Source: Daejeonella sp. JGW-45
GTDB lineage: Bacteria > Bacteroidota > Bacteroidia > Sphingobacteriales > Sphingobacteriaceae
Assembly (NCBI RefSeq): GCF_029360805.1
Contig: NZ_JARKNC010000008.1
Coordinates: 434,001-498,000, forward strand
Direction: 5' to 3'
DNA length: 64,000 nucleotides
The notes beneath the pieces were generated by a model. That model saw nothing but the letters and a program-made list of their open reading frames with translations, was not told the DNA's origin and searched no databases. Numbering within the stretch: position 1 is the first letter of the stretch; each line of letters starts with the position of its first letter. Both the position numbers and the translations under genes were made by a program. Below are positions 61,962 through 64,000 of this stretch, in pieces.

Positions 61962-63443
61962 ATGATAAAAAGATTACTGCTGACTTCACTGCTATTCCTC
62001 GGGCTGACCCAACATTCTAAAGCGAACTTCGACTTCAACAACAACTGCATCAGGGCCTACCAGGCTATTTTTGACCTTCGGCTTAACGATGCAAAAACAC
62101 TTATACAGAACGAGAAAAAACAAAACCCAAATAACGGAATTACTATCCTTCTGGATAACTATATTGATTACTTTACCCTCCTCGCATCAGAGAATAAAGC
62201 AGATTACGAACGTCTGAAAAACGTTAAATCAACCCGGCTCAGTGCGCTTGAGAAGCAGGATAAAAATTCCCCTTATTATCTTTTCGCTCAGGCGGAAGTG
62301 AATCTGCAGTGGGGAATGCTAAAAAGCCGGTTCCAGGATTACATGTCCTCGGCCATGGATATCCGGAGAGCAGATAATTTACTTTCGGATAATGCGGCAA
62401 AGTACCCTTCATTCCTGCCAAACAGGAAAAGTGCTGGCTTAATCGACGTGATCTTCGGTTCGATTCCTTCAAACCTGAAAGGTGTAGTTGCGGCACTGGG
62501 GATCAAGGGAAACGCAGGTTCGGGAATCAGGACCTTAGAATCTCTTGCATCCAGTTTACCCAAGTCTCCTTACAGCTTTTACAAGGATGAAGTAGTGTTC
62601 TTTCTGTGTTACATAGAAACCGACCTGGTTCACAACAAGGCTAATTACGGTAAAATAATGGGCCTGACCTCAACCATGGACGATACGAGTCTTTTGAAAA
62701 CTTACCTGCAGGGCTACGTCTCCGCAAGAAATGCACGTAATGACAGCGCGATACAATACCTGTTAAAAAGGCCAAAGGGAAGCGATTATATTAATTTCCC
62801 GGTGCTAAACTATCACTTGGGAAATGCCAAGCTTAACCGTATGGACAACGACGCTAACGTTTACCTGGTGAATTACCTGAAAGAATATAAAGGAATCAAT
62901 TACATCAAGGATGCATACCTCAAACTGGCCTATTACTTTTATTTGAGGGGCGATAATGCTAAGTACAACACGTTCCTGAAGATGGTGAAAACCCAGGGAA
63001 GCCTGTATGACGAAAAAGATAAACAGGCGCTTAAAGAGGCAAACGATACTCCTCCGGATATGGATCTGCTAAAAGCGAGGCTTTATTTTGACGGTGGATA
63101 TTATCCTAAAGCGCTGGCTGAACTCGCGGGCAAAGATGCAAGTGATTTTAAGTTAAAAAGAGACCAGATCGAATTTTATTATCGGCTGGGCAGGATATAC
63201 GATGAGTCGGGAAGGGATGCCGATGCAATAGCGCACTACCAGAAAGCTATAAATGCTGGAAAACTCAGTTCTTATTATTATGCAGCGAACGCAGCCCTTA
63301 GCATCGGGAATATCTATGAAAAGAGAAACGATAAAGCTAAAGCATCTTCATTCTATAAGCAGGCGATCGCTATGAAAAACCATGAGTATGAAAATAGTAT
63401 TGAGACTAAGGCAAAGGATGGGTTAAGACGACTCGAATATTAG
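61962..63443 (+). CDS. TPR-repeat exported protein
   Basis: 493 residues with a signal peptide (RLLLTSLLFLGLTQHSKA). The C-terminal part has tetratricopeptide units (FYYRLGRIYDESGRDADAIA, AALSIGNIYEKRNDKAKASS). The N-terminal part is helical without a familiar domain. Probably an envelope scaffold protein; partner unknown. Confidence 0.8.
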   Translation: MIKRLLLTSLLFLGLTQHSKANFDFNNNCIRAYQAIFDLRLNDAKTLIQNEKKQNPNNGITILLDNYIDYFTLLASENKADYERLKNVKSTRLSALEKQDKNSPYYLFAQAEVNLQWGMLKSRFQDYMSSAMDIRRADNLLSDNAAKYPSFLPNRKSAGLIDVIFGSIPSNLKGVVAALGIKGNAGSGIRTLESLASSLPKSPYSFYKDEVVFFLCYIETDLVHNKANYGKIMGLTSTMDDTSLLKTYLQGYVSARNARNDSAIQYLLKRPKGSDYINFPVLNYHLGNAKLNRMDNDANVYLVNYLKEYKGINYIKDAYLKLAYYFYLRGDNAKYNTFLKMVKTQGSLYDEKDKQALKEANDTPPDMDLLKARLYFDGGYYPKALAELAGKDASDFKLKRDQIEFYYRLGRIYDESGRDADAIAHYQKAINAGKLSSYYYAANAALSIGNIYEKRNDKAKASSFYKQAIAMKNHEYENSIETKAKDGLRRLEY

Positions 63444-63461
63444 TTTAATACTTGCTTTATT

Positions 63462-63571
63462 GAGCCAAGAACCAGGAGCCAAGAATCAAGATTATCCACG
63501 TCCTTATATCTTTATTCCCAGTTCTTATCTCCTGGCTCTACGCTTAGCGTCTTGGTTCTTGATTCTTGACT
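63462..63571. repeat. inverted pair of heptamer arrays between convergent genes
   Basis: Left arm: gagccaa, gaaccag, gagccaa, gaatcaa (63462-63489). Right arm: about ten units including ttcttat, ctcctgg, cttggtt, cttgatt, cttgact (about 63501-63571), the last touching the acyltransferase stop codon. The arms can fold back on each other and could end both transcripts. Confidence 0.7.
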
Positions 63572-64000
63572 ATTCTTCGGTGGTGAACCGAAATTGCTTT
63601 TGAACGGCAGCTCTATGATGAACATTGATCTCCCGTCCCAACCTACCAAAATCGAAATCGTGATTAGTACCGCAGTCGAGCATATGGAAATAAACTGAGG
63701 GTCTTAGGCTTTCAAAATATTCGATCAGGTTACTGCTCCAGAGCAACTGGCATTTACCTTCGATTTGAGGGACGATATGATTAATTCCGTCTTTCATCAC
63801 AATCTCACGCACATGATTAGATTCCAGGTTTCCCTGCGGGTACATCAATAACAGGTTTCCTGGCTTATTCAGCAATTGGGCCGCGTAAGCGAGGCTTTCA
63901 TTTACCGTAGCTGTGCCCGGAGCAATAGAGAAACAGCCAAAATACTTCAGCCAGGGGTTCATCTGCATCTGCTTCTTTAGGACCATAATGTAAAACCCTT
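63570..64000 (-). CDS. PlsC-like lysophospholipid acyltransferase, 5' end cut by window
   Basis: The frame is open to the window edge, and upstream codons (GFYI) before the first ATG continue the family (FYIMVLKKQMQMNPWLKYFG), so the gene is partial. Typical acyltransferase elements: the CFSIAPGTATVNESLAYAAQ region and NLLLMYPQGNLESN. The HxxxxD motif would lie outside the window. Likely transfers acyl chains to lysophospholipids or a related lipid. Confidence 0.7.
   Translation of the reverse strand, partial: GFYIMVLKKQMQMNPWLKYFGCFSIAPGTATVNESLAYAAQLLNKPGNLLLMYPQGNLESNHVREIVMKDGINHIVPQIEGKCQLLWSSNLIEYFESLRPSVYFHMLDCGTNHDFDFGRLGREINVHHRAAVQKQFRFTTEE

Overview
The window looks like a chromosome segment of a Sphingobacteriaceae-type Bacteroidota (Pedobacter/Mucilaginibacter-like). 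Evidence: the tmRNA tag reads GENNYALAA, TAnnTTTG promoter boxes recur, and typical Bacteroidota families are present (HYC_CC_PP, DUF6122, DUF3347, Haem_bd). The genus is inferred from gene content; no search was run.

Bases 1 to about 45,680 read as one integrated mobile island ending at a tRNA-Met gene. Its left end lies outside the window. Part A (1-21.4 kb) is copper/silver-type metal handling: DUF305 proteins, a Cys-rich copper-storage protein, three HYC_CC_PP proteins, an HMA protein, a beta-propeller lipoprotein and two complete RND efflux operons. In both operons the RND pump gene is split into two ORFs at the same cytoplasmic loop, and each operon carries two membrane fusion proteins. 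The only regulator-like genes here, AraC type with an HMA-like N-terminus, are broken. Part B (21.5-36.3 kb) is a P2-type ATPase with two small membrane proteins, then an archaeal-flavoured metabolic block: AMP phosphorylase, PRPP synthetase, type II GAPDH, FbaB-type aldolase, an ATP-cone/nuclease protein and a beta-CASP RNase. A CopB-like P1B ATPase and a propeller protein follow. Part C (36.4-45.4 kb, mostly minus strand and visibly more GC-rich) is the mobility module: VirD4-type coupling protein, MOBP relaxase, relaxosome protein, candidate oriT, ParA and a partner, excisionase-like protein, two cargo genes (an unknown and a YhcG-like nuclease) and a tyrosine integrase next to tRNA-Met. 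No type IV secretion genes are visible, so the element is mobilizable unless they lie further left.

Bases 45.7-64 kb are host chromosome. They hold an EF-hand-like secreted protein, a HAD hydrolase, proline dehydrogenase, an aromatic amino acid cluster (aroB; then pheA, DAHP synthase/chorismate mutase, aroA, aroC), a fused branched-chain-type 2-oxoacid dehydrogenase E1, a DUF1573 protein, an aminotransferase, tmRNA, a nonsense-interrupted dihydrofolate reductase-family gene, a TPR protein and a partial acyltransferase. The pheA operon is preceded by a clear attenuator: promoter, a 16-residue leader peptide with 5 Tyr and 2 Phe, an antiterminator segment and a terminator.

The chromosomal part also carries many degenerate repeats with a 7-bp period, often as inverted pairs between genes. 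One 84-bp array lies in frame inside aroA. A 62-bp tandem repeat follows aroB, and a 121-bp tandem repeat follows tmRNA and ends in a second copy of the tmRNA 3' end. No CRISPR array, rRNA or complete insertion sequence was seen.
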